DNA of 64,000 nt from Campanula takesimana (Eukaryota; Streptophyta; Magnoliopsida; Asterales; Campanulaceae), in assembly GCA_026119855.1 (NCBI GenBank), contig JAOWBW010000439.1, positions 62,001 through 126,000 on the forward strand, given 5' to 3'. The number at the start of each line of letters is the position of its first letter. Within the stretch, counting starts at the first letter, position 1. Shown in pieces: positions 1 to 11,877 of this stretch. The notes beneath the pieces are model-generated. The model was not told the origin of the DNA, did no database searches, and saw nothing but the letters and a program-made list of their open reading frames with translations. A program made the position numbers and the translations under genes.

Positions 1-1158
1 AAAGCTTCTTCTGCAGACTATGGACAACATCTCAAATTTCAATTTCACTCAACTAATTACACAAACCCGAAACCCCGTCCCAGGTATTCTACAATTTACA
101 CACAAATCGTACAATGTATTTATTCAAGCTACAATATACAAGATCACGTCGTTTTCCTTCCCCCTGTTGCTGGGAAGCTATATATATATATATATATATG
201 TGTGGGTATTTCTTACTACTACAAACGTATTTAACCTATTTCAATCTCTATGGTACAAACTACTTGACTCGCCTGGGAAACAGAGGAGAGAATCTGAGAA
301 AAGCGCACGAACCCTCTTCAAAATATTGTATTTTCTTCCTTACTCTTGTACACGAAGAGAATATATGTACGTGCGCTTGGAATGTGCTTTTATATGATAC
401 ACTGAAGTCTATACCAGATTTTCTCAAACTGCACAACTAGCTACTTGGAGGCTTTGAAACCGGATCAAAACTAAAATGGGAAAATGATAATCTTTGGACT
501 GTTATCTGGCTCGTTATCTACACAAAAGGAATCCCCACCACTAAATGACTTTGTATTTACACTTCGTGTCAGCGGAACAAATGAGTTTCCTGAAAAAGAT
601 AAAAAGAAGCAAAAGTTAAACAGAGTAACAAAAAATATTGGGAAAGTAAATTAACATAGTCCCTTGTCCATCTTGGTTGAATTCTCACGCAGAGCTTGAA
701 AAGTGAAAACGGTTTATGCTTCCGACAACCTGGAACGATAGTCCCACCTTTTTTAGTGGTTAATTTCATTGAATTTTGGCGAAGATTTAGGAAAACATAA
801 ACATCCTAATGAAATTCTAAAAATTGTTAATGGTAGTGTTTTACAGGAGTATCAATAACAAGTTCTAAAATATCATTAGGATACTTATTTTCCCCACATC
901 TTTCGTCATAGTTCAATCAAATTAACCTTTAAAAAAAGTCTGACTACCATTTTGGGACGGAGGTGTAGAAGATAGGGAGAATCAAGAAAACAGTTTTAAG
1001 AAAGCTCGATATGTCAAATTGGGACAGTAGCAAAAACTCTTTTGCACCAAGGAACACGGAAATGATGATAGATAGAGAACTTACTCGATAAAAAAATAAG
1101 AACCCATTTTGCCTTCCGAATTGACTCGAAGACTAGGCACCTCTATAAGTGTCCCGGT
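1..1158. other. 3' flank of the AHK3-like gene, no gene recognised
   Basis: This stretch lies downstream of the AHK3-like stop codon and should hold its 3' UTR at the high-coordinate end. It contains a short TA microsatellite near 179-199. At about 950-967 there is an isolated half-terminus of Stowaway type (TTTTGGGACGGAGG). Short ORFs at 20-440 are low complexity and resemble nothing I know. Confidence 0.4.
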
Positions 1159-4100
1159 TCATTGAGCTAAAGGGAAGAAGCGAGAAACTTCTTGATAAAG
1201 TTGATTAGCTTCAAATGGTTTGGAAACATATCCATCCATTCCACATCGGAGGCATTCTTCACTTGTTGCCTGAATGACATCAGCAGTCATGGCCAAGATA
1301 GGGACGTGCCAGCTCGACACGTTTTCGGAACCATCTACCCTTAGTGTTCTGTTCATGGCGGATTCCAAGTCTCGGACTCTCCTTGTAGCTTCAAACCTGT
1401 TGAAAGTTAAAATTAGATTCTTGTTAATAGTCTATGTTTAATAAGTATTTATACATTTCCTATCAAATACTCCCTCTGTAACACTTCAATTTACAAAAGT
1501 GGGCTTGGGCACAAGAATTAAGGAAAATATTGAAAAGGTGATATTTTATGAGTGTAAATAGTTGAGTAGGAGAGAGAAAGTGGGGTAGGATAAAGTAAGC
1601 GGGTATTCGTTGTGAGTATGACAAGTGGGTCTCATTATTTTAAAAAATGTTACTCCCTCTGTCCCTAAATGAGTGTCCATTTTCAAGAAATCTTTGTCCC
1701 AAAATGGGTGTCTTTTTTTAACATAACTTTGTCCCTAAATATTTTTTTTCGAAATTTTTTTCACTGGTCTCTTTATACTTGCAAAACTAAATGTTTGGAA
1801 AGGGGATTACAAGATTATATATGAATCTTTGCCACCAAATTGTACAAAAAGTTAAGATTTCAGATGTCCCTTAAAATGAAATTTGGACACTCATTTAGGG
1901 ACAGAGGTAGTAAAAAGTTTCCATATTAAGATTTTGTAGATTAAAGTGGAATAACCAAAATGGCAATTTTTGTAGATTAAAGTGCGACGGAGGGAGTATA
2001 AGTGTGTAATTCATAAAATGCTACATATGTGCCGGAGGTCTCATTTGCTTTTTAATGGAAAGAACAAGTAAACTTTGACCAAATATTAATGGCAGTGTAA
2101 TAATCTTAGTGAAATTTAAAAAATGCTATTGATAAATTACTAAACGATTTTATCAATAAGAATTATTTGAAATTCATTGGGATGATTAGATTGACATTAA
2201 TGTTTGGTCAAAGTTCACTTGTGTTGACCATCAAAAACCAAATGGGACTATCTGGGAAGAAGGAAGTAAAAACAACCAAAAAACACAGTCAAACAAATAG
2301 TACTCCTTCATAGATGAAAGTCCTTTTTTAAAAAAATAAAATAATAACTCAAGATTACTTTCAGGCACTTTTAGTGGTGCGCAATGCATAAATACCTCTA
2401 ATGAGAAAATTATTTCTTTGCGAGTAAAAATTATAATAATGCGGAGTGCTAGTTCAGCTGAGTTTAAATCTATGGAAAGTTGACACTGCTTTAGAGATAA
2501 GTTTCTCCAAAAATGGAAATTCATTTGGGGGGGGGGGAGTTGGCAGAAGGAAAAAATAAACATGAACAAGAAAGGCATATGATCCGTACCCGTCCATTTC
2601 TGGCATCTGGATATCCATGAAACAAGCATCAAATTGGTGGGGCGGCTTTAGCAAGGAAATCGCTTTCTTCCCGCTGTCGGCACAGACCACATCCGCCCCG
2701 TACTTCTTCAAAGCACCCGCTGCCACCCTAAGGTTCACGTTATTATCATCGACCACTAAAATCTTCCTTCCAAGCAGCAAACTGGAGAGAGAAATGGTGG
2801 GGCCCTCTCCATTACGATGACTCCCTCTATTCCCAACCCCCATGGCTCTTTGTAACGATGCAGCCAGCATGCTCACTCTCAACGGCTTCGTAATAACTAG
2901 AGGAGGAGATATACCAGAAGGTGCAACACTAGGTCGGGCCCCACTGATAGAATTCGATAAAAGAAACAATTTTGGAGCGGACCCACGATTGATAGTCCGT
3001 AATTTACAAACAAAGAGAGTTGACAGCCCTAAATCCTTATCCCAAACTTCCTCTTCAATAAGGACCATGTTCACAACTTTGTTCCCGTTGCTTATGTTAG
3101 AGAAGCCTTGATTCAAGGTGGGGACCACTTCTACGTGGATCCCAAGCCTATTTATGTGGTATTTTGATACCTTGGCACGGACCGACCTGGGGTCCACAAC
3201 AATTGCGGTCATACCTCGAAATTCAGAAGAAATGATGTTAGAAGGAATATTAATCTGCTGGCTGATTTGCTCGTTTAGACTTGAATAGCCATTGGCAAAG
3301 ACAGCAGTAAAGGTAAAGGTGGACCCCATCTTTGGGGAGCTCACGAATCCAATTTCACCATTCATTAGGCCAACCAAACACTTGCTTATGCTTAGGCCAA
3401 TACCCGTGCCACCGTGTATTCTGGAAATCGAGGGGCCCACTTGCATGAAAGGAGTGAATATACGGGGTTGTGCTTCTAGAGGAATTCCTACACCGGTATC
3501 CTCTACTGATACAATTACGTTGATGTTGTCCGAGGAGGAAGATGTAAAAGTACTGGAATGCCCTTCAAGACTGAAAGTTTGGAAACCGGACCAGCTTTTC
3601 CTTCGATCTGGTACAGGCAACCCACTTAAGGTGTTATTTGATGACGATTCTGTCTCAACTTCTATCGATTCCATAACCTCCTCAACAAGATGGACAGTGA
3701 CAAAGATGTGTCCTTTCTCGGTGAACTAGTTTAAGAAAAAAAGGAAATTTGTCAGTTGTATATTTTACAGGAGAAACAGTTTGCCATCTACAGGACACAT
3801 TATAGACCATGAAAAGTATTCCCTCCGTCCCCAATGGAATCTCTACTTTCAATAAAATAATTCCTAACGACTAAAAGTGTTCATTTTCTAGTGAAGTCAC
3901 TACAGTGAAGTCACCTTATATACTAATCCCTTCAGCCTAAATTAAGTGTCCGATTTTCAAGAAAAATGGCCCTTAATGAGGGTCCATTTACAACACGTCT
4001 AGTCGTGAAACAAGCAAAGAATCTGCCAGCCAAAAGATGCTTTCAACCTTTTCAGTTCTTGACATTTTCCTTAAAACGATATCCTAGGCTCCAGGCTCCG

Positions 4101-7100
4101 TTTGTTTCGCGGAAAATAACTTCCGGAAAACGATTTCTTGGAAAATGTTTTCCATTGTTTGGTGAATTTTAAGAAAATGCTTTCCGGAAAACATTTTTCG
4201 ATATTTGGTGTTTTTATTAAAATAATTTATAAAAGGTAAATTCAATACAATGGCTTAATTCAACAACTCCGATCCAATCATATACTCCCTCCGTCCCACC
4301 TCACTTGAGACTTATTTTCATTTTGGTCCGTCCCACTTCACTTGAGACTCCCCAAAATGGCAATCTTTTTATATTCAATCTACCCCACCCACTCATTCTC
4401 TCTCTTCATTTTCCACCACACAATTCATTCAACCAACCTACTATTAACCCCACTCATTCTCTCTCTTCATTTTCTACCACCCATTTTCCTTATTTTATTC
4501 TTTTTCCTTAGTTATTGTGCCCACCCCTTAGGTCTCAAGTGAGGTGGGACGGAGGGAGTATATTTTTAGACATTTTAATTTTGATCACCTAGAGTATATA
4601 TTAAAAAGAAATAATCAATAAATTAGTCATCATCTCCAATTTCAATTATAAAGTAATGAAAATGAATTTTTATAATTATAATGGACTAACATTAATAATT
4701 TAACATATTTCAAAATATTCATAAAAAAGAAAATAGTTTCAATTTCATGTAGCTATGGAAAAATTGTAATACTATTTTAAATTATAAGTTACATTTTTTA
4801 TTTAACTGAGTATATTTAAAAGATAATTTTCGTAAAACAAGAATTGGAGTTAAAACAACAATTGAAGTGTTAGCATTCAAAATGATTTTGTATCATTAAT
4901 TTTTTTCTCAAAAATACATGTCAAGTAGTTGGAGGGAGTGAAGAGTGAAGTTTGGAAAACAACTTCCTTAGGTGGAGGTAAGGAAGTTGTTTTCCTTGGA
5001 AAATCATAAAAGACAAAGTGATTTTCCGTTGACTGGAAAATGATTGACTTTGACTTCACTTTTTCTGTTGTTACCAAACAACGGAACATAGGGGGAAATG
5101 TTTTCTGGAAAACATTTTCCCCAAAACAAACGGAGTGTAATAAAAAAAGCAAGTGCCAACAGAAATGTAAGCATTTTTAGAGAGTGCAAACATGAGCACA
5201 CTTTCGAACCCATACTTTCCTAAAGCAACCAAAAACAACTGCCAAGAGAAAATCACACAATTTACTAGAGACTGCAAACATGTGCACACTTTTGAACTCA
5301 CAAAAATTCATACAAGTATAATAATCAAAAGAAAATAAAATGATGCTGATAATTTCATACCTTGATCGAGTTTCCCATGAGATTAGTAATGATTTGACGG
5401 AATCTCCCTGGATCACCAATTAGTATTTGTGGCACCTTCTCAGAGATGTAAACCGCTAACTGCTCAGAGAAAAATAAATAGTTAGTACTCCCTCCTCTTC
5501 AAAATAGATGTCGTTTTGAGAGTTAAATTTTGTCTCAAAATACTTGTCGTTTCGTTATTTTCAAAGCTTTTTTATTGCTCTATACCAATTATACCCTTAA
5601 TAATGATAGTGAACTATCTCTTACCTAACCATTTAATTACATAGGTAGTTGAATTACTTTAGGGGTATTTGGGACTTTTTCACATGCATTAATGACATTA
5701 ATAAGTGTGAAACACTCCAAAACCACATCTATTTTGAGACGAAGGGAGTATGATTTAAAAAAATAAAAAAATGCAATCCTGAGTTCACACTCATGAGGAG
5801 CGATAAAGTTGCCTTCTGAAAAAAAAATAAGCTAAAGAAAATGTATTAATCACCTCAACTCCCTTTTCTTGAGATTTCCCAGAAAAGAGTGATAAAACAT
5901 CATCCAGAATTGCCCTAAGATCAAACCGTACAGCCTCAAGCTCAAGCTTTCCGGATTCAATTTTGGCTTGATCAAGGACTTCATTTATGAGTGAAACTAA
6001 AGCCTTTCCACTAGCCTGAGCAGTTCTTACATAATCTTGCTGTGTTACATCCAGCTCTGTGTCCATCAGCATATCCAGCATCCCTAAAAATAACCAAATG
6101 AAACTTAAGTGCTCCCAAACAAGGCCAAAAGTCAACGGTCAACTGACAAAGCAAAACAATGCTTACCGAGAACACCGTTCATTGGGGTCCTGATCTCATG
6201 GGAAACTGTTGCGAGAAACTATATAAGGTTGAAATATAGAAAAGATCATACATTTGTAAAATATATAAAAAAAAAAAAAAAAAAAGATTTTGTACTCGAG
6301 TAAAAGATCAAATACCTGTGATTTTGCCACGTCAGCAGCCTCGGCACGTTTCTTGAGCCTCCTCATCTCTTCAAAGTCATCTTCAACTTTGGCTATTCTG
6401 TTCAAAGTTGCATGAAAAATATGCCCAACAAGCGATACAATCACAAGGATCCCAACTGAGGTCATTATTGCTGACAATGGCCAAGGCGGTTTTTGTTTGA
6501 ATCTACAAAGAAAGAAACTTTGACTTAGTCAACCACAAAAAATCCTCAAAAAAAAAAAAAAAAAGGAATGTGCAAAATTGTAATAATCACCTGCAGCGCA
6601 TCTCATGCTTCCTGGATGGGTCCCCAAAATTGAGTCCACTAACATGCTCCAACCCGTCGTCAGACACGTTTGTACCGTACATACTTATAGGGTGTGAGAG
6701 ATTAGTTGTGTCAAACACATTCACCAAAATGGTTTGCTTGCTTGCAAGCTGCTGAAGTAACTTCTCGACAAGGGACTCAATATCAAAGACTCCACCAAGG
6801 TACCTGCATAGAAGCATCATATTACCTAGTCAGGTTTCTATGGTTCCTTGCTGATTTAAAAATAACAATAAAAAACTACCTCCGTCCCAAAATGATCTTC
6901 CCATTTGCCATTTTTCATTGTCCCAAAAAGTTCTTCCCATTTCTACAATTTAGGCTTAAAAGTGCATAAACAAAACACGACTAGTGAAGCAAGTGTCCAT
7001 ATCCTTAAAAAGTTTGAATAATAAAATGGAATATCATTTTGGGATGGACGGTGTATATAACTAAAATCTGATTTCAACCTCTAATCCTATTATGGGTAAA

Positions 7101-8554
7101 CAAAAAAAAATTCTTTATTGGTCTATAAAAGAAGTAAATATTTGTTCTGGTAGCTTAGATGGATTACCCATCAGTTGCTTGGATCCTCTCATTAGGAGTT
7201 GCATTAGAAGGAAGGTCGGTCTTGTACACGGCAAAAGTCAAGATGATTCCAAGGCGGTTCGATTTTACAAGTTTGAAAGGAGCCGTGAGAACCCCATTTC
7301 CTAATGCTCTTGCACGCAACACATTTTCACGGTCCTCCTGTTAGCCAAAAAAAAAAAAAAAATCCAAGATATGAGAGAACGAACCAATTATGAGAAGAAA
7401 AAGAAAAAAAAAAACCAAAAAACTAAATTAAATAAATAAACACCTTGCCCGACAGCATATCAAGGGAAACCACATGTGCAACAGTATCTTGTGCAAAAAT
7501 AACAGGGGCATATTCTTCTTGAACTGGGGATGGCTCCAAGGTTTCGGGGTTAAACTCGTCTTTAGGCCCTGATGTCATCGGTTTGATTGTCCAGCCTTGT
7601 TGCTTCTCGAATTGTTCCCTCTCTGAGTGGAGCACCCTAACAGCATATGCCACACCACTTGTAAGGGGCCTCTCAAAGGCAGTTCTTTCCGTGTACTTTG
7701 CAAATGTTCTCTGCAGGTTCAAAGTTAGGTCACAAGTTTAATTTATTCTCAAATGAGTCACTAGTTACAGATTTGACAGAAAGTAACTCAAGATCCAGCA
7801 CTTAATTAAGAAGATTTATGCACCATTATATTATGTACATCTTAAACTCAAAGCTCATGAGCCAAAAATTTCAGGTTCGAGCACCACCAGTATCACTAAG
7901 GGACTTTTCTTTCGAGTAATAGTCAAAGTGTGACATGTTGAACATAAAGAACTCAGCATTGGAACCTAGAGTTAGTCTAGCAAACACCATCAAAATATAC
8001 TTGATTAATCATGGGAATTGTGAATTTAATACCAAAAAAACAAAAAGGCACATCATCATCATCAAAGTTACCTGATCAATGGCAGAAGGGTGTTTGCCAT
8101 GATGAAAAGTTGAGATCAAAATAGCCATAGCTTGAACATGATTCATGCTCACATTGAACTGATCTTGCAACATCCTAGCCCTTTCATCACACATACTCCC
8201 AAGAGTCTCTCTCCTCTTCTCCATAGATTGAGAACACATATACCCGAAAATCGATACCGAAACCACAATCCAGAAAACAAACCAACTCACTGAAAGTGTC
8301 CTTTTCCATGTATCCCTCACTTTCTTTGACCCAATATACTGATTATACTGATGCTGATGAATCTTGAAACCCAAACTATTGCCTGAAAAGATCTCCCAAA
8401 GCTCCTTCCACAGCTTAAAACCAGCCTTGGTTTCCATGATTGTGCCACCATTAATGAACCAATTCATGGAAATCACAGACACAATCCAGCAACATAGGAG
8501 CAAAATCAAGTGGCCTGCCTTCAACCCAAACCCAATTACATGGAGAAAACTCAT
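1159..8554 (-). CDS. AHK3: cytokinin receptor histidine kinase, AHK3-type, ten exons
   Basis: Hybrid sensor histidine kinase of the cytokinin receptor family. It binds cytokinin through a luminal CHASE domain and starts the His-Asp phosphorelay to HPt proteins and response regulators, mostly at the ER membrane. Exons read by eye, all GT-AG and in phase: 8072-8554, 7444-7710, 7168-7337, 6591-6803, 6316-6502, 6167-6218, 5854-6083, 5361-5459, 2590-3725, 1159-1396, giving 1024 residues (Arabidopsis AHK3 has about 1036). Hydrophobic segments lie near residues 10-30 and 90-110, then CHASE with the conserved LTF threonine, then another membrane segment. The 52-bp exon carries VSHEIRTPMNG, with phospho-acceptor His about 447. 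An N box (TNLMGNSIKF), G boxes (DTGVGIP, GGTGIGLSIS) and a C-terminal receiver with acceptor Asp about 938 in CFMDIQMPEMDG follow. The start MSFLHVIGFG was chosen because it matches AHK3; an in-frame upstream ATG at 8734 exists. AHK2 and AHK4 fit less well. Confidence 0.95.
1470..1996. repeat. Stowaway MITE in AHK3 intron 9, interrupted
   Basis: The ends CTCCCTCTGT and ACGGAGGGAG are inverted and flanked by TA on both sides, the Stowaway (Tc1/mariner) signature. The body is shared with the elements at 44400-44663 and, inverted, 33699-33963. A second Stowaway sits inside it. Confidence 0.85.
1653..1910. repeat. Stowaway MITE nested in a Stowaway MITE
   Basis: Starts TA-CTCCCTCTGTCCCTAAATG and ends with the inverted sequence CATTTAGGGACAGAGG, then TA. 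About 258 bp, from a different subfamily than the element it interrupts. Confidence 0.85.
2035..2260. repeat. degenerate MITE in AHK3 intron 9
   Basis: Shares phrases such as GACATTAATGTTTGGTCAAA and an AAATTT-rich centre with the elements at 37438-37686 and 49725-49960. The ends are worn and no clean target duplication is visible. Confidence 0.4.
3820..4080. repeat. Stowaway MITE fragments in AHK3 intron 8
   Basis: ATTCCCTCCGTCCCC at about 3820 opens one truncated copy. About 100 bp later CCCTTCAGCCTAAATTAAG opens part of a second copy related to the 1653-1910 subfamily. Neither has a matching far end. Confidence 0.5.
4096..5135. repeat. non-autonomous TIR element in AHK3 intron 8
   Basis: Both ends read inward CTCCGTTTGTTT followed by related GGAAAAT/GGAAAACA sequence that recurs through the subterminal regions. 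The superfamily is not certain because I see no convincing target duplication. A complete Stowaway (4285-4558) lies inside it. No coding capacity. Confidence 0.6.
4285..4558. repeat. Stowaway MITE
   Basis: TA-CTCCCTCCGTCCCACCTCAC at the left and the exact inverted sequence GTGAGGTGGGACGGAGGGAG-TA at the right. One of the best preserved MITEs here, nested in the larger element of AHK3 intron 8. Confidence 0.9.
5488..5748. repeat. Stowaway-like MITE in AHK3 intron 7
   Basis: Ends CTCCCTCCTCTTCAAAATAG and its inverted partner CTATTTTGAGACGAAGGGAG, flanked by TA. About 261 bp of a 394-bp intron. Confidence 0.85.
6879..7053. repeat. short Stowaway MITE in AHK3 intron 3
   Basis: CCTCCGTCCCAAAATGAT at the left, ATCATTTTGGGATGGACGG at the right, TA flanks. 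The central TTAGGCTTAAAAGTGCATAAAC is also in the copy at 44766-44940 and, degenerate, near 56440-56590. Confidence 0.8.
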
Positions 8555-9250
8555 CCAACACAAATTCACTTGTGAAAAAAAGTGAACTTCATACAGTGGA
8601 TTAAATGATGAACAGGGGGGATCTGACTTGTCAAATCTTGATAAACTAAACTGTCTAGTCACGAACACAGACCAAATTGGGAGACCCAGAAATGAAATCA
8701 AGAGAGGATAAGAAAACCCAGAATACAGAATCAAAGAACAGAGGGAATTCCAATTTCAATTTACAAGAATATGGATTGGATTGGTTTATCCTGATAGCTA
8801 GACACCAAAAAAGAGCCGGATGGATAAACGGGTCAAGACAAACAACCCGGAGAAAGATTCTTAGCACCAAATCTAGAAGTTTATAGCAAGGTCCTTGAAT
8901 TCCCCAAAATCATGGGCAAAGGAAACCTAAAACCCGCCAAGCATGCGGTGGTTAAAGGTTTGACTTATTGACTCTCTCTCTCACACACACACACTCACAC
9001 TCACACAGCTTTCTCTCTCTAAAACTCAAGAACCAGTGCAATAATAGAAGAGATGACAGTAATAATAAGCTGGGACAAATGAACAAAGGAATGCAAGAAT
9101 GGAAAAAAGGAGAGGGTTTTGCTTTGAAAGAATCTGGCAAAAAGAAAATGAAAATTTAAATTAAATAAATTATTAAAGCAAGATGAGAAGAATATGGTTG
9201 TAGAAATGTCTGCTAGCTTACCATTATCTCTATCCATACCCTCCAATCTC
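8555..9250 (-). promoter_or_regulatory. 5' leader and proximal promoter of the AHK3-like gene
   Basis: Sequence upstream of the chosen start codon. A CT/CA-rich microsatellite near 8969-9007 reads GTGTGAG then GAGAGA on the gene strand, the kind of GA-rich tract common in plant 5' leaders. I could not fix a TATA box or a transcription start. An upstream in-frame ATG at 8734 would add 60 residues with no counterpart in AHK3. Confidence 0.45.
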
Positions 9251-9321
9251 CATCCACCCCAGAAAAAACATTATTTTTTAAATTTATTAATATTATTTTC
9301 TTGAAAACAATTGAGATAAAG

Positions 9322-9356
<35 letters not shown>

Positions 9357-9616
9357 TATGATTCCTCTTTCAACTTTTTTTTTTTCTCCCTATCCATCCA
9401 AATACTTTGTAGGCAAGTTCTACACGCCAAGTCTTGAAACTCTTTTGTTTGGGGGGTTTTGACACATCATGCCCTTTCATGCAAGACAAAATATCATACA
9501 TACACAACCCGGTCATTTAAATGACATGCATGCCCCTGAGATTGTAAAAAATGGCAATTGTGAATAATATTTGCAATCCTTTACCATCCAAAATAAAAAT
9601 AAAACCATATTTTCAA
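9251..9616. other. AT-rich spacer with long A tract
   Basis: Contains an A homopolymer of about 27 or more bases near 9326-9354 and no ORF of note. The last 16 bases (AAAACCATATTTTCAA) are the left target duplication of the adjoining SINE. Confidence 0.5.
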
Positions 9617-9946
9617 GTCCCCCGGGGCATAGCTCAGTGGTTAAGGAGGGGGACATAAGTTGTTGCGCTGGAGGCATAGAGTGTGGGTTCGATTCCTGGT
9701 GGGAGCAATTAGTGCCAGGGCCGAGCAACCGTAAGTCCTGGCACAACGGAGCTCTTTGGGCTCTTTTCCGGGGTCGGACCTTCTATTGTGTTATCAGTTG
9801 ACATGTGCTCAAACCCTGGCTACTGAGGTACATCCCGCGATTTAACGGGTGGTAGGGAAGAGGGACCGGAACTACTACCCCCAGGAGTAGTTGGCGGAGT
9901 TAGGCCGAGCAACCGTAAGTCTGGCGAAGTTGGTGAACCTGGGCAT

Positions 9947-9974
<28 letters not shown>
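9617..9974 (+). mobile_element. tRNA-derived SINE with 16-bp target duplication
   Basis: The 5' end is tRNA-like. A pol III A box (TAGCTCAGTGGT, 9630-9641) is followed about 45 bases later by a B box (GGTTCGATTCC, 9686-9696). A tRNA-unrelated body and a long poly(A) tail follow. The element is bracketed by AAAACCATATTTTCAA at 9601-9616 and 9975-9990, so insertion by target-primed reverse transcription is clear. The body contains CCGAGCAACCGTAAGT twice (about 9721 and 9903), suggesting an internal duplication or fusion of two units. Confidence 0.9.
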
Positions 9975-9980
<6 letters not shown>

Positions 9981-10181
9981 ATATTTTCAAAACAAATGAA
10001 ACATGCTTATCTAAGATCTTGGTTAAGGTGCTTCATTTCATGAACGAGAAAAAACGTAGTTAAATTACTATACTAGCCATTCACTAGAAAAAATGATTCA
10101 ATTTATGATATCAGATCTAATACTAATACTTCCTCCGTCACAGATTACGTTTTTTATTTTCTTTTTTAGTTTGTCCCAAAC

Positions 10182-10345
10182 CAGGGTTCTAAAAAACGAT
10201 AGGCGGTCGTTAGGCGCCGCAGGGGCTCCTAGCGCTTAAGCGGGATCTAGGCGGTGCCGAGAATTCAGAAATAACTATAATATCTTAGACGGGACCTGGG
10301 CGTTTCATGAACGCATAGCGCCTAGGCGGACATCTTTTAGAACAC
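10182..10345. mobile_element. 164-bp TIR element with 10-bp target duplication
   Basis: The ends GGGTTCTAAAA and, inverted, GTGTTCTAAAA enclose a GC-rich core built on AGGCG/TAGGCGCC words. TGTCCCAAAC occurs at 10172-10181 and 10346-10355. A 9-10 bp duplication suggests a Mutator-like source. Confidence 0.7.
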
Positions 10346-10387
10346 TGTCCCAAACTAACTGTTTTAGTTGCTTTATTACTTAAAATG

Positions 10388-10861
10388 TGTTGGAACAATC
10401 TTAACCCTGAATGCCTAACTCATTTCTGGAATGAGATTGAGGAAAGATGAAGGCGGAAGCGAAGTAATACCTGTTGAATACATTATACATGTTGTAGGGA
10501 GAAATGAAGAAGAAGAAGAAGAAGATGTAGGGAGAATGTATCTTCTAAATGATGAGTGTCTCTTAATCTCTCAAAGTCTTCCAACAATATGAAGATAATT
10601 TAGATGAGAAAGTAAGTATGTAGTATGTTTTAGGCTTGATGGAGAGGCCTTTAAATAGTAAACATTGTGACACTTCATTTAGGGACCACACCCTTTCAAG
10701 CTTAATGATGTTATATTACCCTTTTGCCCATCACAATTAGATAATCATACATCCAGGAATTCTACACATTTTATTATCAACTACACTTTATAATAACATT
10801 ATATGTATGATTTTATGTATGGAATTATTAAGTGACTTGTAATGCAAGCCATGTTCTAACA
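10388..10861. mobile_element. solo LTR, probably Ty1/copia-like
   Basis: Begins TGTTGGAACA and ends TGTTCTAACA (TG...CA with inverted termini), with the 5-bp duplication AAATG at 10383-10387 and 10862-10866. No internal coding domain, so it is a solo LTR or a very short TRIM-like unit. An AAG microsatellite lies near 10507-10525. Copia assignment rests only on the TGTTGGAA start. Confidence 0.75.
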
Positions 10862-11022
10862 AAATGGACTATGAGACCCACTTCTCATTCTCACAACAAA
10901 AACTTACTACCCACTTTCTCTCTTCAGCTTTCTCTTACCTCACTTTTTATACTCACAATATTTATTTATTTTTAATCTTCGTGTAAAATCAAACTAGGAA
11001 GCTTAGTATGGGAGGGAGGGAA

Positions 11023-11877
11023 TATATTGTTTCTAGTAGTCATTTAAAGCAATGTTAATGAGAAAATCACACATGCACTATCATATTACATAGGAGTAAT
11101 ACATGTTACAACAATTGAAAATATCAACCCTCAGTGTTACATGGAAAAAAAAAGTACAGCACTTGTAATATTTGTTGATGAAATGAAAGTATGTTATATT
11201 AATTTTGCTTAAAATAATTTAATTGTATATTAGTAAAGTTTGCCCTAAATGGATTAAATAATTGACTATTCACCTCAATAATTCATTGTTTGGCACCTAA
11301 AGTTATGGCCATGGATAGTGAATAAGTAGGTGTAGTATAGAATAGATTAGGAGCATGGGTCCCACAATGTATGTATGCTCCTTAAAAGTGTTTTTATTGT
11401 TTTTGGCCTTCATAAGTCTGCAAACAGAAAAGTGGTGTTTGGCTACTGGCTCACACTTGTATCACTAACTTTAGTAGTACATGTACAAATGTTTACCCTC
11501 CACATTTTAATAATTTCTTTCATTTTGTTGAGTGACAACTTCATCTCACCTTACAAGAATGATTAATTTTCAACTTTCTAGGTTTGATTATTTCAGTTTC
11601 ATCATACCGTTTCAAAAATAATGAATATGTATTTTTTATTTTAAACATAATGAATACATTTTGAGGGGAAAAATTAGTAAGAACAAAAGGTGCATCTCTT
11701 CGGTTATAAAGTATTGCATCGAGTGTAAATTGAGTTTCTTTTTTGTTCTTGAGAAATAAATTGAGTAAATAATAATGGATTATGAAACTAATCAGTGGCG
11801 GCAAAGCCACATTTGTAGCATGGAGTCCCATTTTAGCACCTTTAAATTAAATTATATTGTATTGTGCTAAGAGTTGG
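11023..11877. other. intergenic DNA, nothing recognised
   Basis: AT-rich, no credible ORF. CAGTGGCGGCAAAGCCAC near 11792 resembles the hAT-type terminus seen at 41856, but I found no partner end. Confidence 0.4.

Larger units (their letters stand above)
10129..11022. repeat. Stowaway MITE split by two insertions
   Basis: The left end CTTCCTCCGTCAC follows TA, and the right end is GGAGGGAGGG followed by ATA. The interior near 10867-10970 (GACCCACTTCTC to TTACTACCCACTTTC) matches the 33699-33963 family. It is interrupted at 10182-10345 and at 10388-10861, each with its own target duplication. Confidence 0.6.

Noticed and set aside
2231..2632. 133-residue minus-strand ORF
   Set aside because: Overlaps AHK3 intron 9 and exon 9 in another frame and resembles nothing.
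8555..8734. Upstream in-frame extension of AHK3 from the ATG at 8734
   Set aside because: The added residues have no counterpart in the family, while MSFLHVIGFG matches the known start.
9617..9700. Possible functional tRNA gene
   Set aside because: A and B boxes are good, but no acceptor stem closes, and the poly(A) tail and target duplication show a SINE.
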